This document shows positions 25,449 to 34,444 of a DNA stretch of 64,000 bases, piece after piece; position 1 is the stretch's first letter; each line of letters opens with the position of its first letter. Made by a program: the position numbers and the translations under genes. A model generated the notes under the pieces. It was not told the DNA's origin. It was given only the letters and a program-made list of their open reading frames with translations, and searched no databases. The stretch is from assembly GCF_023072615.1 (NCBI RefSeq), contig NZ_JAKNRW010000024.1:18178-82177 (forward strand). The letters run 5' to 3'. The DNA is from Pseudomonas violetae (GTDB taxonomy: Bacteria > Pseudomonadota > Gammaproteobacteria > Pseudomonadales > Pseudomonadaceae).

Positions 25449-26561
25449 ATGTCGATAGTTGTCGAGGATTTAGCCTTAGGCGGGAGCGGCCCTTTGGTCA
25501 TGGTGAAAGACACCATCGACATCGCCGGCTATCCGACCCGCGCCTCCAGCCATGCACTGGTCGATGCGCCCGCCGCCAGCGAACATGCCCAAGTGGTTCA
25601 AGCAGTTCTGGATGCTGGCTGCCGTATCACCGGTAAAACCAGCCTTCATGAACTGGCCTTCGGCACCACCGGCCTTAATGCCTGGGCGGGCACTGCTGCC
25701 AACCCGCGCTACCCGGGGTACATACCCGGCGGTTCTTCCAGTGGTTCGGCGGCGGCTGTGGCGGCGGGTCTTTGCGACTTCGCCTTGGGCACCGATACCG
25801 GTGGTTCGGTGCGGATTCCCGCAGCGTGCTGTGGTGTCTTCGGTCTCAAGCCAACCTTTGGCCGGGTCAGCCGCAAAGGCGTCATGCCGGCGCGCAGTTC
25901 CCTTGATTGCGTTGGGCCGCTGGCGCGGGACATGGACAGCCTGATTGTTGGAATGCACGTCATCGACGCAACCTTCAAGGTGGCAGCTGTCCCGCAAAAC
26001 CTATCCATCGGCGTGGTCGCGGTACAAGCCAACGAGCAGGTCCACGCGGTGGTGAACCAGGCCCTTGAGCGTTCGCGCTTCACGCTGACCGAACAATCAC
26101 TGCCTGGCATGTTGGCGGCTTATGGCGCCGGTATGGCGGTGATCAACGCCGAAACCTGGGCCGCCTGTGGCCATCTGCTGGAAACAGGACGGGTCGGCCA
26201 GGACGTTGCCGACCGTCTGCGCGCCGCCAGCCTGACCTCTGCCGAGTCCGTTGCAGACGCCGAGCGGGTGCGACGCGCGTTTACCGCCGAGGTGGACGCC
26301 GCCCTGGCCATCACGCCGATCCTGGCAATGCCTACGATGCCCGATTTCCCCTTGCTGGTCGCCGATGCGGCCGACACTCGCGCAGCACTGGGGATGACCT
26401 CCCTGGTGCGCGCTTTCAACCTTTCCGGTCACCCGGCTCTGAGCATTCCCCTGCAAAGCGCTTCGGGACTCCCGGTAGGCCTTCAACTGATTGCCGCCCA
26501 TGGCGCGGACGAACTGCTGTGTGCAGTCGGCCGCGAGCTGGTCCGGCGCCTGGAAGAGTAA
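25449..26561 (+). CDS. iacH: Amidase, probable IacH of auxin catabolism
   Basis: 370 residues of the amidase-signature family. The Ser-cisSer-Lys triad region is visible: Lys20 (VMVKDT), the Ser-rich loop GGSSSGS (94-100) and Ser120 in DTGGSVR. First gene of a nine-gene operon whose other members match the iac set, where IacH is an amidase; its exact step is not firmly known. ATG 25449 was chosen as it begins the conserved region; the frame upstream to 25389 has no better ribosome site. It could be a general amidase for indole-acetyl conjugates. Confidence 0.75.
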   Translation: MSIVVEDLALGGSGPLVMVKDTIDIAGYPTRASSHALVDAPAASEHAQVVQAVLDAGCRITGKTSLHELAFGTTGLNAWAGTAANPRYPGYIPGGSSSGSAAAVAAGLCDFALGTDTGGSVRIPAACCGVFGLKPTFGRVSRKGVMPARSSLDCVGPLARDMDSLIVGMHVIDATFKVAAVPQNLSIGVVAVQANEQVHAVVNQALERSRFTLTEQSLPGMLAAYGAGMAVINAETWAACGHLLETGRVGQDVADRLRAASLTSAESVADAERVRRAFTAEVDAALAITPILAMPTMPDFPLLVADAADTRAALGMTSLVRAFNLSGHPALSIPLQSASGLPVGLQLIAAHGADELLCAVGRELVRRLEE

Positions 26562-26587
26562 TCGACATGCTGACTATGGAGAAAACC

Positions 26588-27760
26588 ATGACTGCGCCAA
26601 GCGAGCTGGATCAACAGCGCCGCGCGCCGATCACGGCGAATCAAGCGTTTCAGAAGCTGCTGGTCGAGATTCGTGAGCGTGCCCGGAGCGAAGAATTCGA
26701 CCAACAGAAATTCATCTCGCAGGATGTGATCGAGCAGTTCCGCACCCTCGGTGTTTATCGCGCCCTGGTGCCCAAGCGCTTTGGCGGTGACGAACGTTCG
26801 CCGGCCGAGTTTTGCCAGATGGTCGAGGACATCTCCATCGCCGACGGGTCTGCCGGTTGGGTTGCCAGCTTCGGCATGAGCCCGGTCTATCTGTCGGCGT
26901 TGCCGCTGGAAACGATCAAAAAAATCTATGCGGACTCGCCTGACGTGGTGTTCGCCGGCGGGATTTTCCCACCACAGCCCGCGTCCTTTGTCGAAGGTGG
27001 CCTGGAGGTCAACGGACGCTGGAAATTCTCCAGCGGCTGCATGGGGGCTTCGCTGATCGGCGTGGGCATCAGTCCGAAAAACGGCGACATGCTTGGCCTG
27101 CCACGGTTGGCGGTAATGCCCAGGGAAAAGGTGCGGATCGAGGAAACCTGGAACGTGGTCGGCCTGGTCGGCACCGGCAGCCATGACGTTGTCGTCGAAG
27201 GCGTGGTGGTACCGGAAGAGTGGACCTTCGTGCGCGGCGGCCCATCAAATCTTGATGAGCCGTTCTTCCGCTATCCGTCACTGTCTTTCGCCACTCAGGT
27301 GTTATCGGTGGTCGGCCTCGGCGTGGCACGGGCAGCGCTTGACGAGTTGAGCGGCATGGCCAGCGGGCGGATCTCCGTGACCGGTGCGCCGTCGTTGTCT
27401 GACCGGCCGTTAGCCCAGGTCGAGATGGCCAAGGCGGAAGCGTCGCTGCGCGCTGCACGTTCGTGGTTCTACCAGGCTATCGACGATGCCTGGTCCAGCG
27501 TCCTGGCCGGCTATCCGGTGAGTGTCGAGCAGACCAACATGCTGCGCCTGTCATCGACCCATGCCACGCGTATCGCCGCCGAAGTCGCGCGCACCGCGCA
27601 AATGCTCTCGGGCATGAGTGGCGTGTACCGCACCAGTCCGCTGTCACGCTTCGTCAACGACACCCAAGTCATTACCCAGCACGCCTTCATGGGCGATATG
27701 ACCTACCAGAACGCCGGCGCGATCTTTTTCGGCAACAAGCCGTTGCCTGGCTACCTGTAA
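26588..27760 (+). CDS. iacA: Flavin-dependent monooxygenase, probable IacA
   Basis: 390 residues with the acyl-CoA dehydrogenase fold of two-component group D monooxygenases (HsaA/HpaH type): N-terminal helical domain, central FSSGCMGASLIGVG beta region, C-terminal helices. In the iac pathway IacA hydroxylates indole-3-acetate on the indole ring using reduced flavin from IacG. GGAGAAAACC precedes ATG 26588; in-frame ATGs at 26567/26576 are less likely. Assignment rests on the neighbouring iacB-I-C-D-E-F-G set. Confidence 0.8.
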   Translation: MTAPSELDQQRRAPITANQAFQKLLVEIRERARSEEFDQQKFISQDVIEQFRTLGVYRALVPKRFGGDERSPAEFCQMVEDISIADGSAGWVASFGMSPVYLSALPLETIKKIYADSPDVVFAGGIFPPQPASFVEGGLEVNGRWKFSSGCMGASLIGVGISPKNGDMLGLPRLAVMPREKVRIEETWNVVGLVGTGSHDVVVEGVVVPEEWTFVRGGPSNLDEPFFRYPSLSFATQVLSVVGLGVARAALDELSGMASGRISVTGAPSLSDRPLAQVEMAKAEASLRAARSWFYQAIDDAWSSVLAGYPVSVEQTNMLRLSSTHATRIAAEVARTAQMLSGMSGVYRTSPLSRFVNDTQVITQHAFMGDMTYQNAGAIFFGNKPLPGYL

Positions 27761-27787
27761 ATTTTTCCCTACTGAATGGTGAGCCCC

Positions 27788-28147
27788 ATGACCGATAAAA
27801 AAGCCCTGCGAGTGTTGTTTTGCATTGGTATCAACCAGAATTTTTTCGACGCCCCGCGCCCCGAGGCCCTGGAAGTCTGGGCCGCGTTCGGCGCCATGTG
27901 GAACGGCATCGCCGACCTGCCGGGTGTCACTGTACTGGGCAACATGGACGACGATCAGAGCATGGTTGGCCCCTCTGCCGGCTGGCCCTGGACCACGTAC
28001 CTGCTGGCCGATGTTCCCGACATCGACACTGTCCACGCCGCGTGCAACCTGTTTCGCACCACCGATGTCGGCAACGGACCTTACAAACTCTGGAAGTACT
28101 GCAAGGTCGAGGCCCGTACCGGTCGCGAACTGATCATCCAGCGCTGA
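27788..28147 (+). CDS. iacB: IacB-like conserved small protein
   Basis: 119 residues from ATG 27788 (GGTGAG upstream; ATG 27776 is the alternative). No catalytic motif is evident. Trp- and Asp-rich segments (PSAGWPWTTYLLADVPDID) and the small size match the conserved protein that follows iacA in auxin-catabolic clusters. Its role in those clusters is uncertain, possibly an accessory to the first oxidation steps. Confidence 0.7.
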   Translation: MTDKKALRVLFCIGINQNFFDAPRPEALEVWAAFGAMWNGIADLPGVTVLGNMDDDQSMVGPSAGWPWTTYLLADVPDIDTVHAACNLFRTTDVGNGPYKLWKYCKVEARTGRELIIQR

Positions 28148-28163
28148 GTCGAGAGAGGCTGCT

Positions 28164-28718
28164 ATGTCATCACAAGCGCATTTACGCACGCTGGAGCAAC
28201 GGCTCGACCAGCTGGAAAGCGAGAACGCGATCCGGGCCTGCATGAACCGCTACATGGTTCTTTGCGATGAGCTGGGCGTGCAATCGCCGCTCGACGAACT
28301 GGCCGACCTGTTCACCGCAGAAGCGATCTGGGAAGGCAAGGGTGCCAGGTACCAGAACAGTTTCGGCGGTTATCAGGGACGCGAGGCCATCAAGGCCATG
28401 TTCGCCACCTACATGGTCGAACCGGCGCACTTTGCGCTGAACGTGCACTTCCTGACCTCGGAACTGATCCAGGTCAGCGGTGACGAGGGCGATGCCAGCT
28501 GGGTGATGTTGCAGACCTCGACCTTTGCCTCGGGTGCCTCGCACCTCAACAGTGCCCGCCTGACGGTAAGGTTCGCCCGGGAACAAGGGCAGTGGCGCAT
28601 GGCGCACTTCCAGACCGAGAACCTGTTCAGCCGCCCGGTGGACAGCTGGAACAGCGCTGCGCACCTGCCTGTACCCGGCCAGTGCGGCCAGTCCTCAAGT
28701 AATACCCAGAATTCTTAG
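28164..28718 (+). CDS. iacI: SnoaL-like protein, probable IacI
   Basis: 184 residues with the SnoaL/NTF2-like cone fold: an N-terminal helix (ENAIRACMNRYMVLCDELG), FTAEAIWEGKG, and a closing strand HFQTENLFSRPVD. Proteins of this fold are small polyketide-cyclase or dehydratase-like enzymes, and one (IacI) is a known member of iac clusters. It sits between iacB and iacC here. Precise reaction unknown. Confidence 0.7.
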   Translation: MSSQAHLRTLEQRLDQLESENAIRACMNRYMVLCDELGVQSPLDELADLFTAEAIWEGKGARYQNSFGGYQGREAIKAMFATYMVEPAHFALNVHFLTSELIQVSGDEGDASWVMLQTSTFASGASHLNSARLTVRFAREQGQWRMAHFQTENLFSRPVDSWNSAAHLPVPGQCGQSSSNTQNS

Positions 28719-28748
28719 AGTCGGCGAGCCAGCTGACGAGGAGTGATC

Positions 28749-30023
28749 GTGAACAACCTGATAACCGCCGTAAACCTGGACGCCAGCCCGTCCGACCTGG
28801 TCTTGCATGATCGAGTGCATACCTCGCTGTACACCGACGCCAAAATCTTCGATCAAGAACTGGACAAGATTTTCTACAGCACCTGGATCTGGGTCGCCCA
28901 CGCCAGTGAGATTCCCGAATCCGGCAGCTACAAGAGCACCTACGTCGGCAAGCAGCCGGTCATCGTCGTGCGCGATCGCAAGAAGGATGTGCACGTGCTG
29001 CTCAATCGCTGCCGTCACCGCGGTGCCACGGTGTGTGAACACAAGAAGGGCAAGGCCAACAGCTTCGTGTGCCCGTACCACGGCTGGAGCTACGCCCTGG
29101 ATGGCAGCCTGCGCGGCGTACCGCATCCGGAAAGCTACGGCGACTGCCTGGACAAGGCCGAGCTGCCTTTGGTCAGCCTGCGGGTCGAGCAATACAACGG
29201 CATGATCTTCGCTACCTTCAAGGATGACATCGAGCCCTTGGTCGACTTCCTCGGCCCGGCGAAAAAATGGATCGACCTGTTCATGAAACAGGGGGCCGGC
29301 TACCCGGTCAAGGTCGGTGGCGAGCATCGTTTCCGCTTCCCGGGCAATTGGAAGATCCAGCTGGAAAACACCACCGACGCCTACCACTTCCCTCTGGTGC
29401 ACAAGTCGTTCCTGTCGTCCGTGGATGAACAGACCCTGGAGTTGTTTGACTTCGTCAAAGGGCCGGGCTACGTCGAAGACTTGGGCAACGGCCACAGCGT
29501 GATGGTGATGATCCCCGATTTGGTCGATCTGGAAGCCAACCTCGACCTGCCAATCCCTGAGCGTTTCCAAGAGCTGGCCACCCAGCTTCGCGCCGAAGGC
29601 CAGGACGAAGCGTCGGTTCGCCGCATCGTACGGGCGGTGGGCGGGTCCGGCTTCAATCTCAACCTGTTCCCCAACATCGCCTGTTCCATGGCGTTCTTCC
29701 GGGTGTTGCAGCCGATTGCGGTGGACGAGACCGAAATCCATCACGCGGTGATCACCATGGACGGCGGCCCGGCGGTGGCCAACCGCTATCGCCTGCGCCT
29801 GCATGAACACTTCCAGGGCCCGATGGGCTTTGGCACCCCGGACGATTCCGAAGCCTGGGAGCGCGTACAGCGTGGCGCCAGCGCCGGCACCGACCTGTGG
29901 ATCATGCTCAACCGCGGTTTGCCGGGCGAAACCAAATCCGAAGACGGGCTGGTAAGCGATGTGAGCGCCGAGACCGGCATGCGCGCTGGCTACCAGCAGT
30001 GGAAAAAGATGATGTCGGCCTGA
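28749..30023 (+). CDS. iacC: Rieske dioxygenase alpha subunit, probable IacC
   Basis: 424 residues. Rieske 2Fe-2S ligands Cys88, His90, Cys108, His111 (CRHRG and CPYHGW); mononuclear iron ligands Asp210, His213, His218 in DAYHFPLVH. GTG 28749 is chosen since GAGGAG at 28738-28743 is 5 nt away; GTG 28743 overlaps that ribosome site. With IacD and IacF it forms the ring-hydroxylating system that in iac pathways leads to catechol. Confidence 0.82.
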   Translation: MNNLITAVNLDASPSDLVLHDRVHTSLYTDAKIFDQELDKIFYSTWIWVAHASEIPESGSYKSTYVGKQPVIVVRDRKKDVHVLLNRCRHRGATVCEHKKGKANSFVCPYHGWSYALDGSLRGVPHPESYGDCLDKAELPLVSLRVEQYNGMIFATFKDDIEPLVDFLGPAKKWIDLFMKQGAGYPVKVGGEHRFRFPGNWKIQLENTTDAYHFPLVHKSFLSSVDEQTLELFDFVKGPGYVEDLGNGHSVMVMIPDLVDLEANLDLPIPERFQELATQLRAEGQDEASVRRIVRAVGGSGFNLNLFPNIACSMAFFRVLQPIAVDETEIHHAVITMDGGPAVANRYRLRLHEHFQGPMGFGTPDDSEAWERVQRGASAGTDLWIMLNRGLPGETKSEDGLVSDVSAETGMRAGYQQWKKMMSA

Positions 30024-30039
30024 GTCGACGGAGAACACC

Positions 30040-30519
30040 ATGATCAATCTGCAATTGCTTAATCAGGTCAGCGCTTTCATCTGGCAGGAAGCGGACATGC
30101 TCGACCACGGCGACTTCGTCGAATGGCTCGACCTGTGGACCGAGACCGCCACCTACATCATCCCCATCGATCCTTTGGAGACCGATTTCGAGAACACCCT
30201 GAACTACGCCTACGACGATCACCATATGCGTCAGTTACGCGTGACCCGGCTGACCAGCGGCGAGTCAATCTCGACCACCCCGCGGGCGCGCACAGTGCGC
30301 AGCCAGTCGCGCTTCCGGGTGCTGTCGGATGAGGACGGGATGGTCACGGTGCGCTGCGCGCAAAACCTGCGCGAATTCCGCAAGGATGTGCTCAAGCAGT
30401 ACACCGCCGATGTGACTTTTCAACTGGTGCGCCACGGCGACAGTTTCAAGATCCAGCGCAAGCTGATCCAGCTGATCAACTCCACCGATACCCTCGCCGG
30501 TATCGGCTACATCCTCTGA
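30040..30519 (+). CDS. iacD: Aromatic dioxygenase beta subunit, probable IacD
   Basis: 159 residues of the ring-hydroxylating dioxygenase small-subunit (NTF2-like) family: FIWQEADMLDHGDFVEWLDLW near the start and VTFQLVRHGDSFKIQRKLIQL near the end. CGGAGAA precedes the ATG, 16 bp after iacC. It has no cofactor and stabilises the alpha3-beta3 oxygenase. Confidence 0.82.
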   Translation: MINLQLLNQVSAFIWQEADMLDHGDFVEWLDLWTETATYIIPIDPLETDFENTLNYAYDDHHMRQLRVTRLTSGESISTTPRARTVRSQSRFRVLSDEDGMVTVRCAQNLREFRKDVLKQYTADVTFQLVRHGDSFKIQRKLIQLINSTDTLAGIGYIL

Positions 30520-30529
30520 GGACGTTGCC

Positions 30530-31270
30530 ATGACACAGGTTGCATTGGTCACCGGCGCGGCCCAGGGGCTGGGCAAGAGCATCGCCGGACAATTGCTCGA
30601 GGCCGGTTACCGGGTGGTAGTCAGCGATCGTTCGCTGGAGTCGGCACAAGCCACCGCCACTGCACTCGACGCCTCCGGCGAGCGGGTCCTGGCGCTTAAG
30701 CTGGACGTATCGAGCAAGGCTGATTTTGAGCAAGCGTTGGCGGCTGTGATTGCGCATTGGGGTGTATTGCACGTGGCGGTGAACAACGCCGCGATCACCA
30801 TGACCACCCCGGTGATGCAGATCAGCCCGGAAGAGTTCGACCATGTAGTGAGCGTTAATCTGCGCGGCACCTTTGTTGGTTGCCAAGTGTTCGGCAGTTA
30901 TCTGGCGGACCAGGGTTACGGGCGGATTATCAACATGGCATCCCTCGCCGGACAGAATGGCGGCACCGCGACCGGTGCGCATTACGCCGCGTCCAAGGGG
31001 GCAATCATCACGCTGACGAAGATTTTCGCCAAGGAACTGGCGGCGTCCGGGGTCACGGTCAACGCCATCGCGCCTGGTCCCATCGAGTCGCCCGCGGTAC
31101 GTGCCGCCGTGCCACCCGAGCGCCTGGAAAAACTGATTGAGGCGATCCCGGTCAGGCAGCTGGGCAACGCCGCGTTTCTCGGCAAGTTGATCGTGCAACT
31201 GGCCAGCGAAGACGCGTGCTTCACCACTGGGGCCACCTGGGATGTGAATGGCGGGATCTTCATGCGCTGA
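30530..31270 (+). CDS. iacE: Short-chain dehydrogenase, probable IacE
   Basis: 246 residues, classical SDR. Cofactor motif TGAAQGLG (8-15), NNAA (85-88), catalytic Ser138, Tyr152 and Lys156 (YAASK). GAGGACG precedes the ATG, 10 bp after iacD. In iac pathways IacE acts together with IacA on the hydroxylated indole-acetate intermediate to reach dioxindole-3-acetate. Confidence 0.82.
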   Translation: MTQVALVTGAAQGLGKSIAGQLLEAGYRVVVSDRSLESAQATATALDASGERVLALKLDVSSKADFEQALAAVIAHWGVLHVAVNNAAITMTTPVMQISPEEFDHVVSVNLRGTFVGCQVFGSYLADQGYGRIINMASLAGQNGGTATGAHYAASKGAIITLTKIFAKELAASGVTVNAIAPGPIESPAVRAAVPPERLEKLIEAIPVRQLGNAAFLGKLIVQLASEDACFTTGATWDVNGGIFMR

Positions 31271-31347
31271 GACACCGTTGTATGTTTTGAACCAATAGCG
31301 GGGCCGCGCCGATGCGTCCCCCTGACAACAAATTCGGATGGTCCTGT

Positions 31348-32307
31348 ATGAGCGATCAATTGTTGAAAGTCGTCGTGCGCAGGCGCGAAGAGCAGGGCGA
31401 AGGTGTGGTCGTACTGGACCTGAGTGATCCGGCCGGCCAGCCTTTGCCCGCCTTCGAGGCGGGCGCGCATGTCGATATCCACCTCAAGACCGGGCTGGTT
31501 CGCCAGTATTCGCTGTGTGGCGACCCGGCTAACGCCGGCGCCTATCGCCTGGGCGTACTCAAGGACCCGGCGTCCCGCGGTGGTTCGGTGGCCGTGCATG
31601 AGTTGTTGCACGAAGGGCGCGAGATCGAGATCAGCGTACCGCGCAATCACTTCCCGCTGGCCAGCAATGCCAAGCGCTCGATCCTGATCGGCGGTGGTAT
31701 CGGGATCACGCCGATGGTCGCCATGGCCTATGCGTTGAATGCCCGTGACAGTGATTTCGACCTGCACTACTGCGGGCGTTCCCGTAGCCGCAGCGCGTTT
31801 CTCGATGAACTGGGTAACGCGGCGTTCGCGGCCCGCCTGCACACGCATTTCGACGACGAAGCGCCTGAGCAGAAGCTGGATCTGGCCGATGTGCTGGGCA
31901 CCTCGCAAGCCGGCGTCCATGTGTATGTCTGCGGACCTGCAGGGTTCATGGACTGGGTCATCGCCCAGGCCCTCGAAGCGGGCTACGCCGATGATCACGT
32001 GCATCGCGAGTACTTCCAGGTGGAAGTCGATGCCTCGGGTGCGGGCTTCGAGGTGGTAGCGCAACGTAGTGGAAAGACTGTCCAGGTCGCCGAAGGCCAG
32101 AGCATTGTCGATGCCCTGACCGCCGTGGGCATCAAGATTGAAGTGTCCTGCGAACAGGGTGTTTGCGGCACCTGTTTGTGCGACGTCATCGAAGGCGAAC
32201 CGGATCACCGCGACGTCTACCTTACGGATGACGAAAAGTCCGCCAATGACCAGATTCTGGTGTGCTGTTCGCGGGCCAAGTCCAAGAAGCTGGTACTGGA
32301 TATCTGA
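31348..32307 (+). CDS. iacF: Ferredoxin reductase (PDR/VanB type), probable IacF
   Basis: 319 residues from ATG 31348. Order FMN/FAD-binding barrel, NAD-binding domain (LIGGGIGITPM; YVCGPAGFM) and C-terminal plant-type 2Fe-2S cluster (CEQGVCGTCLC plus distal Cys), as in phthalate dioxygenase reductase. It supplies electrons to IacCD. An in-frame ATG at 31312 exists but lies in the intergenic leader. No separate ferredoxin gene is needed or seen. Confidence 0.83.
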   Translation: MSDQLLKVVVRRREEQGEGVVVLDLSDPAGQPLPAFEAGAHVDIHLKTGLVRQYSLCGDPANAGAYRLGVLKDPASRGGSVAVHELLHEGREIEISVPRNHFPLASNAKRSILIGGGIGITPMVAMAYALNARDSDFDLHYCGRSRSRSAFLDELGNAAFAARLHTHFDDEAPEQKLDLADVLGTSQAGVHVYVCGPAGFMDWVIAQALEAGYADDHVHREYFQVEVDASGAGFEVVAQRSGKTVQVAEGQSIVDALTAVGIKIEVSCEQGVCGTCLCDVIEGEPDHRDVYLTDDEKSANDQILVCCSRAKSKKLVLDI

Positions 32308-32326
32308 TAGACCGGAGGGTAAGACC

Positions 32327-32827
32327 ATGGTCGATACAACTGGATTTCGTAACTCAATGGCAATGCTTGGTGGCGCAGTTTCGGTCATCACCACCGATGG
32401 CCCCGCAGGTCGGTTCGGGTTCACCGCTTCGGCCGTGTGCAGCGTCACCGACCAGCCGCCGACGTTACTGGTATGCATGAATCGTTCTTCGTTTTCCAAC
32501 GTGCATTTCAAGAGCAACGGTGTGCTCAGCGTGAACGTGCTGACCGCGGGTCATCAGGAAGTGTCGGGGGCGTTTTCCAATCGCCACCTCGATACCGACC
32601 AGCGATTTGCCTGCGCATCCTGGAGCACCCTGGAAAGCGGTGCGCCGCTGCTCGATGAGGCACTGGTGAGTTTCGACTGCCGGATCGCCCAGGCCCACGA
32701 GGTCGGGTCGCACACCATTTTCTATTGCGAGGTTCTGGGTATTCGCAATGGCGAAAGCCAGGAGGGCCTGGTGTATTTCAATCGCGCCTATCACCGCTTG
32801 GGAGATGCTTCCAAAGCCAACTGTTGA
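32327..32827 (+). CDS. iacG: Flavin reductase, probable IacG
   Basis: 166 residues of the HpaC/flavin-reductase-like FMN-binding split-barrel family: GFTASAVCSVTDQPPTLLVC and the NRSS segment after it. GGAGGGT (32314-32320) is 6 nt before ATG 32327. It would reduce flavin for the IacA monooxygenase. Last gene of the iac set; a porin gene follows 215 bp on. Confidence 0.83.
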   Translation: MVDTTGFRNSMAMLGGAVSVITTDGPAGRFGFTASAVCSVTDQPPTLLVCMNRSSFSNVHFKSNGVLSVNVLTAGHQEVSGAFSNRHLDTDQRFACASWSTLESGAPLLDEALVSFDCRIAQAHEVGSHTIFYCEVLGIRNGESQEGLVYFNRAYHRLGDASKANC

Positions 32828-32967
32828 GTGAGTTGAATTGCTATAACTTTCCCGTGTCGTTGAAAGTTTAAAAATAACTATAAGCGGTTGTCGTTGTTCC
32901 GACGAATGACTGAGTTACGACTTTTTTGCAGTAAGTGGTTATAAAAACAATACTGCGGATTGACTGC

Positions 32968-32982
32968 CAAAGTTGCACTTTG
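32968..32982. promoter_or_regulatory. Dyad upstream of the first porin gene
   Basis: CAAAGT-TGC-ACTTTG, a perfect 6-3-6 dyad 60 bp before the porin start, in a 215-bp AT-rich gap. Candidate operator; no matching copy was noticed at the other operons. Confidence 0.35.
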
Positions 32983-33042
32983 CTGAATTGATCTGCTTCC
33001 ACTAGCCGTGCCTTTGTGCATGTAAAAAAGAAGGAAAGTTTT

Positions 33043-34320
33043 ATGTTTCAGAAGAACTGGATAAACCGGGGTCTTTCCACCGCGGCCGTGATGGGGGTCT
33101 TCACACCGTTGCTTGCGCACGCCGATTTTGCAGATGATAGTCAGGTCAGCCTGGGCATGCGCAATTTTTACATTGACCGCGATTTCAAACAGCATGACGC
33201 GCCGAAATCACGGGTCGGCAGCTGGACCCAGGGCTTCGATTTCCGTGCTATTTCGGGTTATACCGAAGGCACGCTGCAGTTCGGCCTGGACCTTTCGGCC
33301 CAGTACGCCTATCGCCTGGATGGTGGGGGAGGTCGTGGTCCAGACACGATCATTCCCTACGACACCAGCAAGGGCGAGCAGGTCCGCGACTACGGTCGTG
33401 CGGCGTTGACCGGTAAGGTTCGTTATAACAAGACTGAACTCAAGGTCGGTGAACTTCGACCGACCTTGCCGGTGGCCTATATAGATGATTCCCGGCAGTT
33501 GATCACTACGTATCACGGCGTGCAGCTCGAATCCAAGGAAGTGGACAACCTGACGCTGACCGGCGGGCGCTTTACCGAGATCAGTTCCCGGGAGTCTTCC
33601 GACAGGGAGAAAATGTATCTGTTCAATGGTCCCAATGTTAAACGGCGCAGTGACGGTTTGAATTTCGGGGGTGCCACTTATGCATTCACCCCGAACTTGT
33701 CCGGTACTTATTTCTTCGGGCAATTGGAAGATATCTACAAACAGCACTATCTGGGGTTGACCTACAACCATGACCTGGGGGCCGGTTACGGTTTGAAGAC
33801 CGACCTGCGTTATTTCAATAACAGTGAAGACGGCAAAGCGCTGTATGGCGATATCGACAACAAATCCTACGGGATCATGACCACCCTGAAAAAGGGCGCC
33901 CATGCCTTCGGTGTCGGTTATCAGCGCATGCTCGGCGAATCGACGTTCCCGACGCTGAACGGCTATGCGCCGCAACCTTATCTGGTGAACTGGTCGACCG
34001 TGGCCTTCGTCAAACCGAACGAAAGTTCCTGGCAGTTGCGTTACGACTACAACTTCGCGGGCATGGGTTTGCCGGGGCTTAAGTTCATGACCCGTTACAT
34101 GCGCGGCACCGGAGTCGACCGCGGCAGCAATGCCCTCGACCAGAACGTCGAAAGCGAGCGCAATATCGTGCTCGGTTATGTGGTGCAAAGCGGCGCGCTC
34201 AAGGACGTGGGTTTTGAATGGCGTCGCATCGACGTCAAGACACGTTATGGCAATGGCAATGCGTCCGGCCCGGACTATCAGGAAAACCGCCTGATCACCA
34301 CTTACACCTGGAAGTTCTGA
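33043..34320 (+). CDS. OprD-family outer-membrane porin (iac-associated)
   Basis: 425 residues with a signal peptide ending in LLAHA and a C-terminal Phe typical of outer-membrane barrels. Repeated amphipathic strands and conserved OprD motifs (MRNFYIDRDFK, SWTQGFDFRAISGYTEG, YAYRLDGGGGRGPD). ATG 33043 has AAGGAAAG upstream. OprD-family channels take up specific organic acids; location after the iac genes suggests uptake of indole-acetate or a related acid. It is closely related to the porin at 46991. Confidence 0.88.
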   Translation: MFQKNWINRGLSTAAVMGVFTPLLAHADFADDSQVSLGMRNFYIDRDFKQHDAPKSRVGSWTQGFDFRAISGYTEGTLQFGLDLSAQYAYRLDGGGGRGPDTIIPYDTSKGEQVRDYGRAALTGKVRYNKTELKVGELRPTLPVAYIDDSRQLITTYHGVQLESKEVDNLTLTGGRFTEISSRESSDREKMYLFNGPNVKRRSDGLNFGGATYAFTPNLSGTYFFGQLEDIYKQHYLGLTYNHDLGAGYGLKTDLRYFNNSEDGKALYGDIDNKSYGIMTTLKKGAHAFGVGYQRMLGESTFPTLNGYAPQPYLVNWSTVAFVKPNESSWQLRYDYNFAGMGLPGLKFMTRYMRGTGVDRGSNALDQNVESERNIVLGYVVQSGALKDVGFEWRRIDVKTRYGNGNASGPDYQENRLITTYTWKF

Positions 34321-34346
34321 GGGCCTGCGGGAACCGTTCGCAGCTT

Positions 34347-34388
34347 CCAACACTGCCCGCGCATCGGGCAGTGTTGGCCAGCGTTTTT
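34347..34388 (+). terminator. Terminator after the first porin gene
   Basis: A 13-bp perfect stem (CCAACACTGCCCG / CGGGCAGTGTTGG) with a 5-nt loop, followed by TTTTT at 34384-34388. It closes the iac-porin transcript. Confidence 0.8.
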
Positions 34389-34444
34389 CCTTAGCCCGGA
34401 CCGCTCCTCCCGGGCATTTTTTTGCTCTGTTCAAAGGATTGTTT

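Noticed and set aside
28695..30047. 450-residue minus-strand ORF opposite iacC
   Set aside because: Antisense to a clear Rieske alpha subunit; no motif of its own.
30982..32517. 511-residue minus-strand ORF
   Set aside because: Antisense to iacE, iacF and iacG; shadow.
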